Source of the DNA: Bacillaceae bacterium JMAK1
GTDB lineage: Bacteria > Bacillota > Bacilli > Bacillales > Marinococcaceae
Direction: 5' to 3'
Length of the DNA stretch: 64,000 nucleotides
NCBI GenBank assembly: GCA_012970285.1
Contig: JIBW01000004.1
Coordinates: 62,001 to 126,000, forward strand
Part shown: positions 24,635 to 33,229 of the stretch, piece after piece
How the letters are laid out: each line of letters starts with the position of its first letter
Position numbering within the stretch: the first letter of the stretch is position 1
Made by a program: the position numbers and the translations under genes
The notes under the pieces: model-generated
What the model was told of the DNA's origin: nothing
Database searches by the model: none
The model's input: only the letters and a program-made list of their open reading frames with translations

Positions 24635-25058
24635 ATTTAGCATTAAATTAAAGAAGATAAGTATAGACAGATGGATGGAGTATCGCTATATTTAATAGTT
24701 GGGGTTCCTGTTCAATCTATTATATTTTTATAGCATCTTAACTACCGTAACTTTTTTCGTTTGAACGAATACATACAACCTAGTTAGGAGTTAGGCGTAC
24801 ATGAAATTATATGTACCCTGCTCTTGGATACGAGTGAATCATCAGCATTGGTCATAAACTATTGAATTAATGGAAGTGGATTGAACCTTAATGGCTGCAC
24901 ATGCTGAAGGGAAAACGCTTGTTGGACCTATCAAAATGCACTCGTAAAGATCAACATAGGAAAGCGAGGTGAAACTGTTACTAGTAACAGTTTTTAGAAC
25001 GAAGAATGTCTTTAACAAGTGAGACGTTTAACGTGTTGTTAGTAACAGGTCTGTTGCC
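24635..25058 (+). other. Long gene-free leader before tatC
   Basis: No coding frame is supported in these 424 bases. A GTACAT...ATGTAC inverted repeat lies near 24792-24811, and a 22-bp perfect palindrome at 24972-24993 is listed separately. It may be what is left of deleted genes between tatA and tatC. Confidence 0.4.
24972..24993. promoter_or_regulatory. 22-bp perfect palindrome upstream of tatC
   Basis: AAACTGTTACTAGTAACAGTTT is its own reverse complement, and the half-site AGTAACAG recurs at 25041-25048 just before the tatC start. It could be an operator; with the T residues that follow it could also act as a weak terminator. Confidence 0.5.
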
Positions 25059-25796
25059 ATGAGTGGAACAACTGAGGAAATGGATCGGCAACCAACATTG
25101 GATCATATATCCGTGTTGCGGGGAGCGGTCATTCGAACACTTATCATTTTTTCAATACTTTTTATTACCATGTTTATATTGTTACGATTCTACATGGATA
25201 TCTTAGTCGGTGACTTTGAGCTTGTCATGCTCGGTCCGTTAGACGCCATTAAATTGTATTTTTATTTGTCTGGAATACTTAGTGTAGGTTTATCTCTACC
25301 GTACATCGTTTTTGAAGCATGGCGATTTGTAAAACCTGCGTTAAGTGCACGTGAGTCTAAACAGATGTTCAACTACATACCTGCTGTATTTCTTTGCTTC
25401 GTCTTAGGACTCTCTTTTGGATATTTCATCATCCATCCAATTGCGTTTATGTTCTTTATTGAGCTTGGAGAAATGCACTTTAACATGATGATCACAGCAT
25501 CTGAGTACTTTTCATTTCTCATGATGACGACGATCCCAATTGGTTTTGTTTTTCAATTGCCGTTAATCATTATGGCTTTAACATCTTTAGGTATTGTTGA
25601 ACCAGAGACTTTTGCAAAATCAAGAAAGTATGCGTACTTCTTTCTCTTAGTCATTTCAACGTTAATTACACCACCAGATTTCTTTACACCATTTCTTGTG
25701 GTAATTCCGTTTATTATCTTGTACGAGGTTGGTATTTACGTATCGAAGAAAGTAATTAAGAAAAAAGCAAACAAGGAAGAAAGCACAGAGGCATAA
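25059..25796 (+). CDS. tatC: Twin-arginine translocase subunit TatC
   Basis: A 245-residue membrane protein with six spans. Near the N-terminus [14 protein letters not shown] corresponds to the conserved H-x-x-E-L-R signal-peptide-binding region, with Val-Leu-Arg in place of Glu-Leu-Arg. [10 protein letters not shown] and the [23 protein letters not shown] region, and the final STLITPPD loop, are typical TatC. It recognises twin-arginine signal peptides. The ribosome site is weak (AGG about 10 bases before the ATG). It has its own terminator and is separated from tatA. Confidence 0.9.
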   Translation: MSGTTEEMDRQPTLDHISVLRGAVIRTLIIFSILFITMFILLRFYMDILVGDFELVMLGPLDAIKLYFYLSGILSVGLSLPYIVFEAWRFVKPALSARESKQMFNYIPAVFLCFVLGLSFGYFIIHPIAFMFFIELGEMHFNMMITASEYFSFLMMTTIPIGFVFQLPLIIMALTSLGIVEPETFAKSRKYAYFFLLVISTLITPPDFFTPFLVVIPFIILYEVGIYVSKKVIKKKANKEESTEA

Positions 25797-25800
25797 GCGA

Positions 25801-25840
25801 AAAGCTAGAATCGACTAACCGTTGATTCTAGCTTTTTTTG
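25801..25840 (+). terminator. Terminator of tatC
   Basis: AAAAGCTAGAATC and GATTCTAGCTTTT pair around 11 bases and end in seven T. Confidence 0.88.
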
Positions 25841-25873
25841 TAGGACTTGAAAAGTATGGATCTGTATGTTTAT

Positions 25874-25893
25874 ATTTAAGTAATTACTTAAAT
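25874..25893. promoter_or_regulatory. 20-bp perfect palindromic operator
   Basis: ATTTAAGTAATTACTTAAAT reads identically on both strands and lies about 30 bases before the ArsR/SdpR-like gene, the expected place for autorepression. Confidence 0.65.
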
Positions 25894-25925
25894 ACTTAAC
25901 TAATGGACGTTAGTAGGAGAGAATG

Positions 25926-26192
25926 ATGTTAAACAACGATGTGTATAAGGCGCTTTCTGACGAGAATCGCAGGAAGATCTTAGATTTGCTTTATGAGAAG
26001 GATCTTACAGCAGGAGAGATTGCCGATCAATTTACGATGAGTAAAGCGGGTATTTCTCAACATCTTACAATTTTAAAGCAAGCAGAGTTAGTGTATGCCA
26101 ACAAACAGGGGCAGTATGTAATGTATTCACTGAATACGACCGTGTTTCAAGAAGTAGTAAGGTGGTTGATGAAATTTAATAAGGAGGGATAG
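25926..26192 (+). CDS. SdpR-like ArsR-family autorepressor
   Basis: An 88-residue winged-helix protein. YKALSDENRRKILDLLYEKDLTAGEIADQF, AGISQHLTILKQAELV and the end QYVMYSLNTTVFQEVVRWLM closely follow B. subtilis SdpR, and no metal-binding Cys motif is present. The second of two adjacent ATGs is 6 bases from AGGAG and is preferred. SdpR represses its own operon with SdpI and is sequestered at the membrane by SdpI bound to toxin. The next gene, 2 bases on, encodes an SdpI-like membrane protein, supporting the same logic. Confidence 0.82.
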   Translation: MLNNDVYKALSDENRRKILDLLYEKDLTAGEIADQFTMSKAGISQHLTILKQAELVYANKQGQYVMYSLNTTVFQEVVRWLMKFNKEG

Positions 26193-26194
26193 TC

Positions 26195-26737
26195 ATGATG
26201 TTCATAATGGTTTTGCTAACGTTTGCTGGTGTTGTAAGTAGCGTGATTTATTACAGTTTGCACGGTGCCGGAGTTGATGCATTTGTTTATCCGGCGACTA
26301 TGATCGGAGTTGTTGGGTTACATGCAATGACAAATCGATTGAATAGTAATCATGAACAGTACAATCGATATCAAGCAGGGTTAAATACAGTGATTACGAG
26401 TGTTGTTTTCGTACTATTCATTCTTCTTCACGTGATGAACTTGAATGTACTTGGGTTTTGGGGAGACCCACTATTTATCGTTCCACTCAGTGTTGGATTC
26501 GTATTCTGCATAATGGGTAATCAGTTGCACCGGTTTAAGGTTCATGAAGAGACGATTTTAGCGAAAGTGTGGAATAACAGTGTTCGGCCATTTTCTTTTG
26601 TGTTTGTCGTTAGTGGGCTTCTTATGATTGGGGCGATCTTTGCTCCATACACGATGATCTTGTTTTTTATCATACTCGGACTTACAGTTTTATTTTTAGT
26701 AATTCGTTTTTCATCAGGATTGAGAGTCGTTTCTTAG
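26195..26737 (+). CDS. SdpI-like immunity/signal-transduction membrane protein
   Basis: A 180-residue protein with about six membrane spans. The central VGFVFCIMGNQLHRFKVH...WNNSVRPFSFVFVVSGLL segment resembles the SdpI family core (GN-x-L...W...hydrophobic span), though the usual N-terminal DUF1648 domain is replaced by a short two-span region. In SdpI, this protein protects against the SDP toxin and tethers SdpR. No sdpC-like toxin gene is visible nearby, so it may be an orphan immunity pair. AAGGAGG precedes the start. Assignment rests mainly on the SdpR-like neighbour. Confidence 0.65.
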   Translation: MMFIMVLLTFAGVVSSVIYYSLHGAGVDAFVYPATMIGVVGLHAMTNRLNSNHEQYNRYQAGLNTVITSVVFVLFILLHVMNLNVLGFWGDPLFIVPLSVGFVFCIMGNQLHRFKVHEETILAKVWNNSVRPFSFVFVVSGLLMIGAIFAPYTMILFFIILGLTVLFLVIRFSSGLRVVS

Positions 26738-26754
26738 TTCTAAGCAAGGTGCCA

Positions 26755-27228
26755 TCACATCAGCCCAATGAAATAAATCATGAACAAATGAATCGTGTAC
26801 GTCACGACGACAACAAAGGCGATGGTAGGAAAAACGAGTGAGAGCTGAAACTTCATCTGAAGTGTATGGCGGATGAGAAGTAGACAGCCAAATGTGAAGA
26901 GAAAAGGAGTTAGATAAAAGATCCATATTTGATATGGTGTTATGAAAAGTGAAGAGATCAAGGTACTGCATGTTGCTAACCACAGGCTTATGAAGAGCAA
27001 GGTAACATGGGAGTTGCGGGTCTTTAGCTCTTCAAACACATCGGTTTCTGGCATGTGTCGGTGGATATGAGAGTTGAGCGATAATAAGCACATGAGGAGT
27101 GCAACGCCTAGAGCGATGACGAGCTGAAATGGTGATAACGACCCTGCAAACCCTAAGGCGACGAGAAACACCCCAAATACAATGCTAAGTAAGAACAAGA
27201 CGATGAGATAGGAAATGATAAGTAGCAT
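26755..27228 (-). CDS. Hypothetical four-span membrane protein
   Basis: A 157-residue membrane protein with four or five hydrophobic helices (first at LLIISYLIVLFLLSIVFGVF) and a short charged loop in the middle (HIHRHMPETDVFEELKTR). AAGGAGG lies 6 bases ahead of the ATG. It converges on the SdpI-like gene with 17 bases between stops. No family recognised. Confidence 0.65.
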   Translation of the reverse strand: MLLIISYLIVLFLLSIVFGVFLVALGFAGSLSPFQLVIALGVALLMCLLSLNSHIHRHMPETDVFEELKTRNSHVTLLFISLWLATCSTLISSLFITPYQIWIFYLTPFLFTFGCLLLIRHTLQMKFQLSLVFPTIAFVVVVTYTIHLFMIYFIGLM

Positions 27229-27309
27229 AAGTCCTCCTTGTAGATTAGGGTGGATAGGCTAAATGACTAGCAAGGCAAGTGCTTCGGAACGGGGTGTTTT
27301 TATGTGAAC

Positions 27310-27340
27310 GGTGCAGACCACGTTCATTGTAGTCTGCACC
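27310..27340. repeat. Inverted repeat after the phospholipase-D-like gene
   Basis: GGTGCAGAC and GTCTGCACC are perfect arms around 13 bases. There is no T run, so a terminator role is doubtful. Confidence 0.4.
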
Positions 27341-27363
27341 TCGTAATTAAGACAACACGTACA

Positions 27364-28839
27364 CTAAAACGCTGATAAACCGGTACTTTCTTGGATTCGA
27401 TACAGCCAATTTTTCCATTGTGGTTGTTCACCGTAGTGAGCGTAAGGCAAGGTGTATTGCTGGTCATCTTCGTTATTCCATAAGCGAATGAAGTACTCAT
27501 CTAGTTGCTGCATCATTTCATGATCAGCTGATCCAGCAAACATCACGTTAGTTTCTAAGTTGTAGTCATCTAAGTTTCGTCTCGTAAAGTTAGCCGAGCC
27601 ACCGGTAACGATGGCATCATCACCATTACGAATGTACATCATTTTGACATGGTATTGTTCACCGTCTGTATTGTACCAACGTACTTGAATGTTCGGATGG
27701 GCTCGCTCAAGCTCATCTGCAACGGGACGATTGGGCACTCCGTTTTTCTCATGTCCAAACGCTTCGCTATTCCCATCCAAGATCACTCGAACGTTTGCGC
27801 CTCGCTCTGCAGCATTCTTCAATTCATTGATCACATCACGATCGGATAGATAGAACAAGCCTAGCCAGACATCACTTCCTTCACCACTTTCTTGAAGGGT
27901 ACGTATGATTTCTTCTTTGATGGCATACTCAGTGACGACTTTGCCTTGTAGAGTGCTCTCTGCATCTTGTTCAGAAGGGACGACTTCTAATGTTTCCAGC
28001 ACGTGTTCCTTTCCAGAAAAACGGGCGACTGCTTTTTCAGTTTCTAATAAATGCTGGACAAGTTCTCCTTCTACATAAAAGGCAACGTTTGAATGGTAGG
28101 CACTTGCATCGTGAGCGTTTGCGGATGTGACGAGTCCGCTTTGTTCAGTGAGCACGACTTTGCGATGATTTGCTTTTGAATTAAATAAATCAAGGTATCC
28201 TTGTAACGTGACGGGCTCAGCTTCCGAGCCAAATGGACTCGGCAAATACCCACCCGCTGGTGTCCCAAACCATTGCATAAACGCACGCCAAGCTCCGGAG
28301 TAAATCGGGTTAGAGTCAGGAGCTTTTGACATGTCCGTCCAGACAACATGAATACCCACACTTCTCATAAACTCAATATGCTCTGGAACACGACTATCAT
28401 AAAAGCTATTTATGCGATCTGTCGTAACAACAATGGTTATATCAGGGTTTTCTTGTTTCTTTAAAGCTAGTTGAGCACTAAGCCAATTTGAAAGTGTAGG
28501 AAAGTCCATGTCAGCTGGGTATTCATCATTAAATAGGAACATATCAACGAGAATGAACGACTCTGCCTCATTAATCATTTGTTCGACTTTATTAAAAATC
28601 GAATGGTCATGAACGGTCTTCCCATTATCCGTATATGTTTCATCAAACAGAAGTTGTGGAGAGGTTACTTCATGCCATCCGCTATCATAGCTTAAGGACT
28701 CATCTGGCAAGGGTTTGTAAATGCCATAAATCATAAACACAATGTAAAATGGAAGCAAAAGCAATAGAAATTTGCCAACGGTATATCGCTTAAGTGGCCG
28801 CTGTTTTAAGGGTTCCAAAACAAAGTCACCTCGTTTCAT
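27364..28839 (-). CDS. Phospholipase-D-like domain protein with altered HKD motifs
   Basis: A 491-residue membrane-anchored protein. One N-terminal span (FLLLLLPFYIVFMIYGIY, about residues 24-41) is followed by two PLD-type halves. The first has NHRKVVLTE...SANAHD, the second QYHVKMMYIRNGDD...GGSANFT. In each, the HxK pair and the later Asn are present but the Asp of HxKxxxxD is replaced (Glu in the first, Arg in the second). Related proteins are cardiolipin synthases and nucleases. The ATG has little ribosome site; a TTG seven codons later has AGGTGA 7 bases ahead and may be the true start. Confidence 0.78.
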   Translation of the reverse strand: MKRGDFVLEPLKQRPLKRYTVGKFLLLLLPFYIVFMIYGIYKPLPDESLSYDSGWHEVTSPQLLFDETYTDNGKTVHDHSIFNKVEQMINEAESFILVDMFLFNDEYPADMDFPTLSNWLSAQLALKKQENPDITIVVTTDRINSFYDSRVPEHIEFMRSVGIHVVWTDMSKAPDSNPIYSGAWRAFMQWFGTPAGGYLPSPFGSEAEPVTLQGYLDLFNSKANHRKVVLTEQSGLVTSANAHDASAYHSNVAFYVEGELVQHLLETEKAVARFSGKEHVLETLEVVPSEQDAESTLQGKVVTEYAIKEEIIRTLQESGEGSDVWLGLFYLSDRDVINELKNAAERGANVRVILDGNSEAFGHEKNGVPNRPVADELERAHPNIQVRWYNTDGEQYHVKMMYIRNGDDAIVTGGSANFTRRNLDDYNLETNVMFAGSADHEMMQQLDEYFIRLWNNEDDQQYTLPYAHYGEQPQWKNWLYRIQESTGLSAF

Positions 28840-28909
28840 GATCTTCAGATCAACTCTTGTGAATTATCTAATAATGTGAAATGCTTGTAGCTAAAAAGGA
28901 GTATCAGTG

Positions 28910-29632
28910 ATGACGAAACCAGTAATTGGAGTTACGCCACTTTATGATTATGAAAAGAATAGCTATTGGATGCTTCCAGGATATATGGAAGCCATTGAAC
29001 TTGCAGGTGGAATACCTGTTATATTACCTTTTATGAATGATCAGGCTTCGATTCAACAGCTAACGAGTATGTATGATGGTTTTCTATTTACGGGTGGTCA
29101 CGATGTGAACCCGGCGTTATATGGAGAAGTGAAAAGCAATCTGTGTGGTGAAGTATGTAAAGAGAAAGATGAATTAGAGTATGCGCTATTTCATGAAGTG
29201 TTAAACATGAATAAGCCTGCGTTCGGTATTTGTCGTGGGCTACAACTGATGAATGTTGCTCTAGGTGGGAGCCTTTATCAGGACCTCCCGACTGACATTG
29301 CACAAGATGAACCCATTTTACATAAGCAAGAGCCGCCGTATGACCGTCCAATTCACCAAGTGTCTATTCATCCTAATTCTTCCCTATATCATATCGTTCA
29401 AACGACCACATTGAAGGTCAACAGTTACCATCATCAAGGCATTAAGCAGTTAGCTGAAGGCTTTGATCCTTATGCGGTCGCAGATGATGGGCTCGTCGAA
29501 GCGATTGGCCATCGAGATCACGAATTTGTGCTTGCGGTTCAATGGCATCCTGAATTCCATGTGCAAAGTCCTTCTAGCCAAGCGTTATTCCGTGCATTTG
29601 TTGATCATGCGAAAGTGAACATGCTCGTTTAA
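28910..29632 (+). CDS. Gamma-glutamyl-GABA hydrolase family (PuuD-like) amidotransferase
   Basis: A 240-residue class I glutamine amidotransferase fold enzyme. The nucleophile elbow FGICRGLQLMN (Cys), the TGGHDVNPALYGE segment characteristic of PuuD/peptidase C26, and the catalytic His-Glu in VQWHPEFH are all present. The family hydrolyses gamma-glutamyl amides such as gamma-Glu-GABA in polyamine catabolism; other members trim different gamma-glutamyl compounds. The ATG just after an overlapping GTG is 8 bases from AAAAGGAG. Its stop overlaps that of the convergent methyltransferase by 4 bases. Confidence 0.87.
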   Translation: MTKPVIGVTPLYDYEKNSYWMLPGYMEAIELAGGIPVILPFMNDQASIQQLTSMYDGFLFTGGHDVNPALYGEVKSNLCGEVCKEKDELEYALFHEVLNMNKPAFGICRGLQLMNVALGGSLYQDLPTDIAQDEPILHKQEPPYDRPIHQVSIHPNSSLYHIVQTTTLKVNSYHHQGIKQLAEGFDPYAVADDGLVEAIGHRDHEFVLAVQWHPEFHVQSPSSQALFRAFVDHAKVNMLV

Positions 29633-30360
29633 CATTTTTCTACACAAAGGTGAAAGCGTTCAATGATCGTCTCAGTTTCGAAGGCGTCATTCGTGAAAGT
29701 GATTGGCGTTGTTTGTACGTCGATCATCTTCACCGATTGATCTTTAAAGAAAGCGATATCCCATTCAGGTCGTTCTATTGAACTTAGAGGCTGATGACGT
29801 GCAATTTCTTCAATGGTATTCGTGTTAATTCCATCTAGATGCACGGTTTGATGTGGGTCGTCGTATGCGTTGGATTTGCGAAAATTTGCATAGCGTTTAT
29901 CAAATAGATGCAAATAATGGTTGCCATCAAAGTTAAGCAGACGCCCACCAGGTTTCAATACACGCAACCATTCATTGTATGCTTTTTCTGGTGAAGAAAG
30001 GTTCCACGTCACATTTCTAGTCACGATTAAGTCGAACGTAGACGAGTCAAATTGCAACGCCTGTGCATCCATAACTGAGAAATCAATCGTTAATCCTTTC
30101 TGATCCGCATTAGCTTTGGCGTGTTCAATCATTGATTCAGACGCGTCTATGGCATAAACTGTATGACCCATCTCTTGGAGTAAAAGAGAGAGGAAGCCAG
30201 GTCCACAACCGAGGTCGAGACATTTCAAATGTTGATCTGTAGGGATGTAGTGTAGTAAGTGTTGTTGCCACTTGCTTTTTGTTTCATTAGAGAGTTCTTC
30301 AACGCTCGATTTTGAGTAGCCAAGTGCCCGCTCGTCCCAATACGCTGTGATGTTGTTCAT
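29629..30360 (-). CDS. Class I SAM-dependent methyltransferase
   Basis: A 243-residue Methyltransf_11 enzyme. Motif I CLDLGCGPGFLSLLL, post-I VYAIDASESMI, motif II FDLIVTRNVTWNL and LKPGGRLLNFDGNHY are clear. The W-N-L-x-x-P after motif II and the long C-terminal domain are common to a group of small-molecule methyltransferases in Firmicutes. No substrate is suggested by the neighbours. AAAAGGATG precedes the start. Confidence 0.85.
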   Translation of the reverse strand: MNNITAYWDERALGYSKSSVEELSNETKSKWQQHLLHYIPTDQHLKCLDLGCGPGFLSLLLQEMGHTVYAIDASESMIEHAKANADQKGLTIDFSVMDAQALQFDSSTFDLIVTRNVTWNLSSPEKAYNEWLRVLKPGGRLLNFDGNHYLHLFDKRYANFRKSNAYDDPHQTVHLDGINTNTIEEIARHQPLSSIERPEWDIAFFKDQSVKMIDVQTTPITFTNDAFETETIIERFHLCVEKC

Positions 30361-30389
30361 CGGTGGTCATCCTTTTCAATTATGTATAC

Positions 30390-30554
30390 TTACTTTGCAG
30401 GTTTTGCGCCAAATAATACAGCCAGTCCTACAATGATGGCAAGAAGTAGCCAATGTTCAAGGGTCGAAAGTTCAATCGAAAAATAACGAAGAACCATAAA
30501 CGTGAGTAGCGTACTTATTCCAGCTAAAAGTGCAACGACAATTCGTCTAGACAT
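30390..30554 (-). CDS. Small two-span membrane protein
   Basis: A 54-residue protein with a strong AGGTGATTTT ribosome site 5-10 bases before the ATG. A basic start (MSRRIVVALLAGISTLLTFM) forms the first span and HWLLLAIIVGLAVLFG the second, with a short basic end (AKPAK). It precedes the methyltransferase on the same strand by 29 bases and may share its transcript. No family recognised. Confidence 0.6.
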   Translation of the reverse strand: MSRRIVVALLAGISTLLTFMVLRYFSIELSTLEHWLLLAIIVGLAVLFGAKPAK

Positions 30555-30620
30555 AAAATCACCTAATCCAATCGTTCAGTCAAGCGTATCGTACCATGGA
30601 CTCGAAGAAAAGAGAACGTG

Positions 30621-30655
30621 AAAAGAACGTTGTCAAAGGAGACAACGTTCTTTTT
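30621..30655. terminator. Terminator of the SDR gene
   Basis: AAAAGAACGTTGTC and GACAACGTTCTTTTT pair around 6 bases; A and T runs make it usable in both directions. Confidence 0.88.
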
Positions 30656-30661
30656 GTATAC

Positions 30662-31402
30662 TTACTTTGCCGTTACGCCACCGTCTACGGGCAATTCAAT
30701 ACCGGTAATGTGGTTTGCTTCATCAGACGCGAGGAAGAGAACCGCGTTTGCGACTTCTTCGGCATTTCCAAGTTGCGGTAATGCGACTTGTGTTAAGAAA
30801 TAATCTTTATATTGTTCCATAGAAGGGGCGCTCATTGGTGTAACGATGTACCCTGGATGAACAGAATTGACGCGGATGTTCTTCTTACCATAATCAACGG
30901 CTGCAGCCTTTGTAATTGAGCGTACAGCGCCTTTTGATGCTGTGTATGCACCAGCGCCAGCCATCCCTGTTAATGCGGAGATGGATGAAATGTTCACGAT
31001 TGAACCACCATTTTCCTCCATGAGTGGGATAGCTTGTTGCATCCCAAACATAACGCCATTAATGTTAATTCCGTACGTTCTAGACCAATCTTCTTCTGTT
31101 TGTTGTTCAAAAGGGGTCGGTAATGAAATTCCTGCGTTATTGACGAGAATATCAAGGCGACCAAATTGATCTTTAACAGCAGCCATGATCTGTTTCCAAT
31201 CATCATTTGAAGCGACGTTATGTTTATAAGCAGTAGCTTGGCCACCTGCTGAAGTGATTGTTTCTACAACTTGTTGTACAGCTTCTTCATTAATATCTGT
31301 GGCAATGACCGTTGCACCTTCTTTAGCAAAACGAAGGGCTTCTGCTTCACCCATTCCGCTACCGGCACCTGTAATCAAAGCAATTTTATTTTGAAGTCTC
31401 AT
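30662..31402 (-). CDS. Short-chain dehydrogenase/reductase
   Basis: A 246-residue classical SDR. The cofactor loop TGAGSGMGEA, NNAG, the catalytic Ser in ISSISALTGMAG and YTASK, and the HPGYIVTPM segment are present. The Asp at the end of strand 2 (ATDINEE) favours NAD(H). Members oxidise alcohols or reduce ketones, and the substrate here is unknown. A TetR regulator is divergent and a 17-bp palindrome lies between, so expression is probably ligand-inducible. Confidence 0.87.
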   Translation of the reverse strand: MRLQNKIALITGAGSGMGEAEALRFAKEGATVIATDINEEAVQQVVETITSAGGQATAYKHNVASNDDWKQIMAAVKDQFGRLDILVNNAGISLPTPFEQQTEEDWSRTYGININGVMFGMQQAIPLMEENGGSIVNISSISALTGMAGAGAYTASKGAVRSITKAAAVDYGKKNIRVNSVHPGYIVTPMSAPSMEQYKDYFLTQVALPQLGNAEEVANAVLFLASDEANHITGIELPVDGGVTAK

Positions 31403-31429
31403 TAGAAAAAGCCTCCCTATTTATAAATA

Positions 31430-31446
31430 TGATAGTTGAACTATCA
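31430..31446. promoter_or_regulatory. TetR-type operator for the SDR gene
   Basis: TGATAGTT-G-AACTATCA is a perfect 17-bp palindrome about 28 bases before the SDR start. A weaker inverted pair, CTACAA and TTGTAG, lies at about 31493-31515 before the tetR start. Confidence 0.7.
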
Positions 31447-31529
31447 CTTTTATTATATCCTTCGCTTTCCCTTTAGGCAATAATTTTGTACTCTACAATA
31501 AGGTATCGTTTGTAGTAAAGGAGATTATT

Positions 31530-32183
31530 ATGAACACTAACGGAAAACGCATGCAAAATAAGACGAGACGTTATGAAAGCATCGTTCAAGCAGCTGAGCA
31601 GCTTTTTCTTGAACGAGGATTCGATCGGGTGCAAATGCAAGAAGTTGCTGATGAAGCAGAAATAGGAGTTGCGACGTTGTTTCGCTACTTTCCGAAGAAA
31701 GATCGTTTAATCGTTGCCGTTGCAAGTTATAACCTTGAAAAGCATATTCACTCGTTTGAGTTCGTTGTGAACCAACAGACGACGGCTCTTGAACGACTAG
31801 TTAAGATATTTGATTTATTAACGATTCAAGAAGATGATACACTCACTCAAAGTGCCACGTTTCGTGAAGCATTTGAAAGTTATGCTTCGTTTTCAGATGA
31901 GCCACTCGACACAATTGATGAGTATATTGAGACGCAAAAGCGCATCGCCGACCTCGTAATGCAACTCGTCGAAGACGGAACAGAAGACGGTTCTTTTCGC
32001 CGTGACATTCCGATAAAAGAGGCAATTATCACCGCGATTAACAGTTATGGAACGTTCGGAAGTAACATTACATTAAAGTCACCCATTACGTTTTTAGAAA
32101 AAGACATTGCCCCACACAAGCAACAAGAAATGCTCAAAGAGATGATACTTTCCTATGTACGTAACGACTCATCACGAATGTAA
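31530..32183 (+). CDS. TetR/AcrR-family regulator
   Basis: A 217-residue repressor-type protein. The N-terminal helix-turn-helix is clear: RYESIVQAAEQLFLERGFDR then MQEVADEAEIGVATLFRYFPKKDRLI, with the typical F-R-Y-F-P-K recognition helix. The C-terminal ligand domain is not assigned. It is divergent from the SDR gene, which it probably represses through the palindrome at 31430. AAAGGAG lies 7 bases before the ATG and a terminator follows. Confidence 0.9.
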   Translation: MNTNGKRMQNKTRRYESIVQAAEQLFLERGFDRVQMQEVADEAEIGVATLFRYFPKKDRLIVAVASYNLEKHIHSFEFVVNQQTTALERLVKIFDLLTIQEDDTLTQSATFREAFESYASFSDEPLDTIDEYIETQKRIADLVMQLVEDGTEDGSFRRDIPIKEAIITAINSYGTFGSNITLKSPITFLEKDIAPHKQQEMLKEMILSYVRNDSSRM

Positions 32184-32214
32184 CCGACAGGATCTGATTC
32201 CTGTCGGTTTTTTA
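32183..32214 (+). terminator. Terminator of the TetR gene
   Basis: ACCGACAGGA and TCCTGTCGGT form a perfect stem around TCTGAT, followed by six T. Confidence 0.9.
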
Positions 32215-32285
32215 CGTGTTTTTCTCAGTGAAAACGGGAATCATAAACTGTGCTTGTGTTGATTTTGTGAAAGTAGGTTGTTTTT

Positions 32286-33200
32286 ATGCTCAAAAACTAT
32301 GTGTTTCTCGTTACCGGAATTTTATTTTTTTCTTTATCTGTCACGTTGTTTGCAATGCCGAACAATCTTGCTGAAGGGGGAGTGCCAGGGTTGGCGCTTT
32401 TGCTTTATCATGGTTTCGGTTTCTCGCCCGCACTCATAACGCTTATCGCAAACGGGATCACCCTATTAATTGGCTACCGCTATTTACCTCGAGATATGAT
32501 TATTAAATCTCTCGTAACGATCCCGCTCTTCTCTTTATTCATTTACATATTTGAAGGTACAGGTCAGAGCATTCCAGATCCTATGCTGGCCGCGTTGTTC
32601 ACTGGTCTTTTCTCTGGGATTGGCTTTGGATTTATCTTTCGGTCAGGAAGTACGACTGGAGGGACGTCCACGATTGCGCGCATGCTCAATTACAAGTTCG
32701 GCTGGGAACTCACAGGAACGAATTTCGTTTTAGATGCGCTTATTGTACTTGCAGGGGTATTTATTATCGGACCGCTTATGACGATGTATACCGTACTTGC
32801 ATTGTTCGTCGGCAAAAAAGTGACCGATTATGTACTAGAAGGTTTTGAATCGAAGAAGGTCGTTCATATTTTTACGCCGAAAACGGTGGATGTTGCGGAG
32901 GCTATTCGGACAAGCCTTGGAGCTCATACGACGATTTTGAAAGGCACGGACGACAACAATAATTCAGAAGAAAACTTAATCTATGTTGCCATTCCTAAGC
33001 AACGTCTGTTTTACTTAAAGAAAATCGTTCGACAAGTGGATGAGAACGCGTTTACAGTCGTGCACACGGTTAAAGATGTGAGTGGGGGGAGTTTTAATGA
33101 GGCGCATGACCCTTCACAGAAAACGTTTCGTACGGAGCAAAAAGAACAACGATATTATGAAAAACAAGCGGGTCGACCGAACGCCTTTAAAGGGCGTTAA
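32286..33200 (+). CDS. YitT-family membrane protein
   Basis: A 304-residue protein of the DUF161/DUF2179 (YitT) family. Five or six spans are visible, including the conserved MPNNLAEGGVPGLALLLYHGFG and GFIFRSGSTTGGTSTIARML segments, then a soluble C-terminal domain (KKVVHIFTPKTVDVAEAI ... VVHTVKDVSGGSF). Some relatives bind cyclic nucleotides or affect spore germination or cell-surface traits; the transport role remains unsettled. A paralogue follows 29 bases later. Confidence 0.85.
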   Translation: MLKNYVFLVTGILFFSLSVTLFAMPNNLAEGGVPGLALLLYHGFGFSPALITLIANGITLLIGYRYLPRDMIIKSLVTIPLFSLFIYIFEGTGQSIPDPMLAALFTGLFSGIGFGFIFRSGSTTGGTSTIARMLNYKFGWELTGTNFVLDALIVLAGVFIIGPLMTMYTVLALFVGKKVTDYVLEGFESKKVVHIFTPKTVDVAEAIRTSLGAHTTILKGTDDNNNSEENLIYVAIPKQRLFYLKKIVRQVDENAFTVVHTVKDVSGGSFNEAHDPSQKTFRTEQKEQRYYEKQAGRPNAFKGR

Positions 33201-33229
33201 AGTTTCACTTGTTTAGGTGGAGGTGCAAC

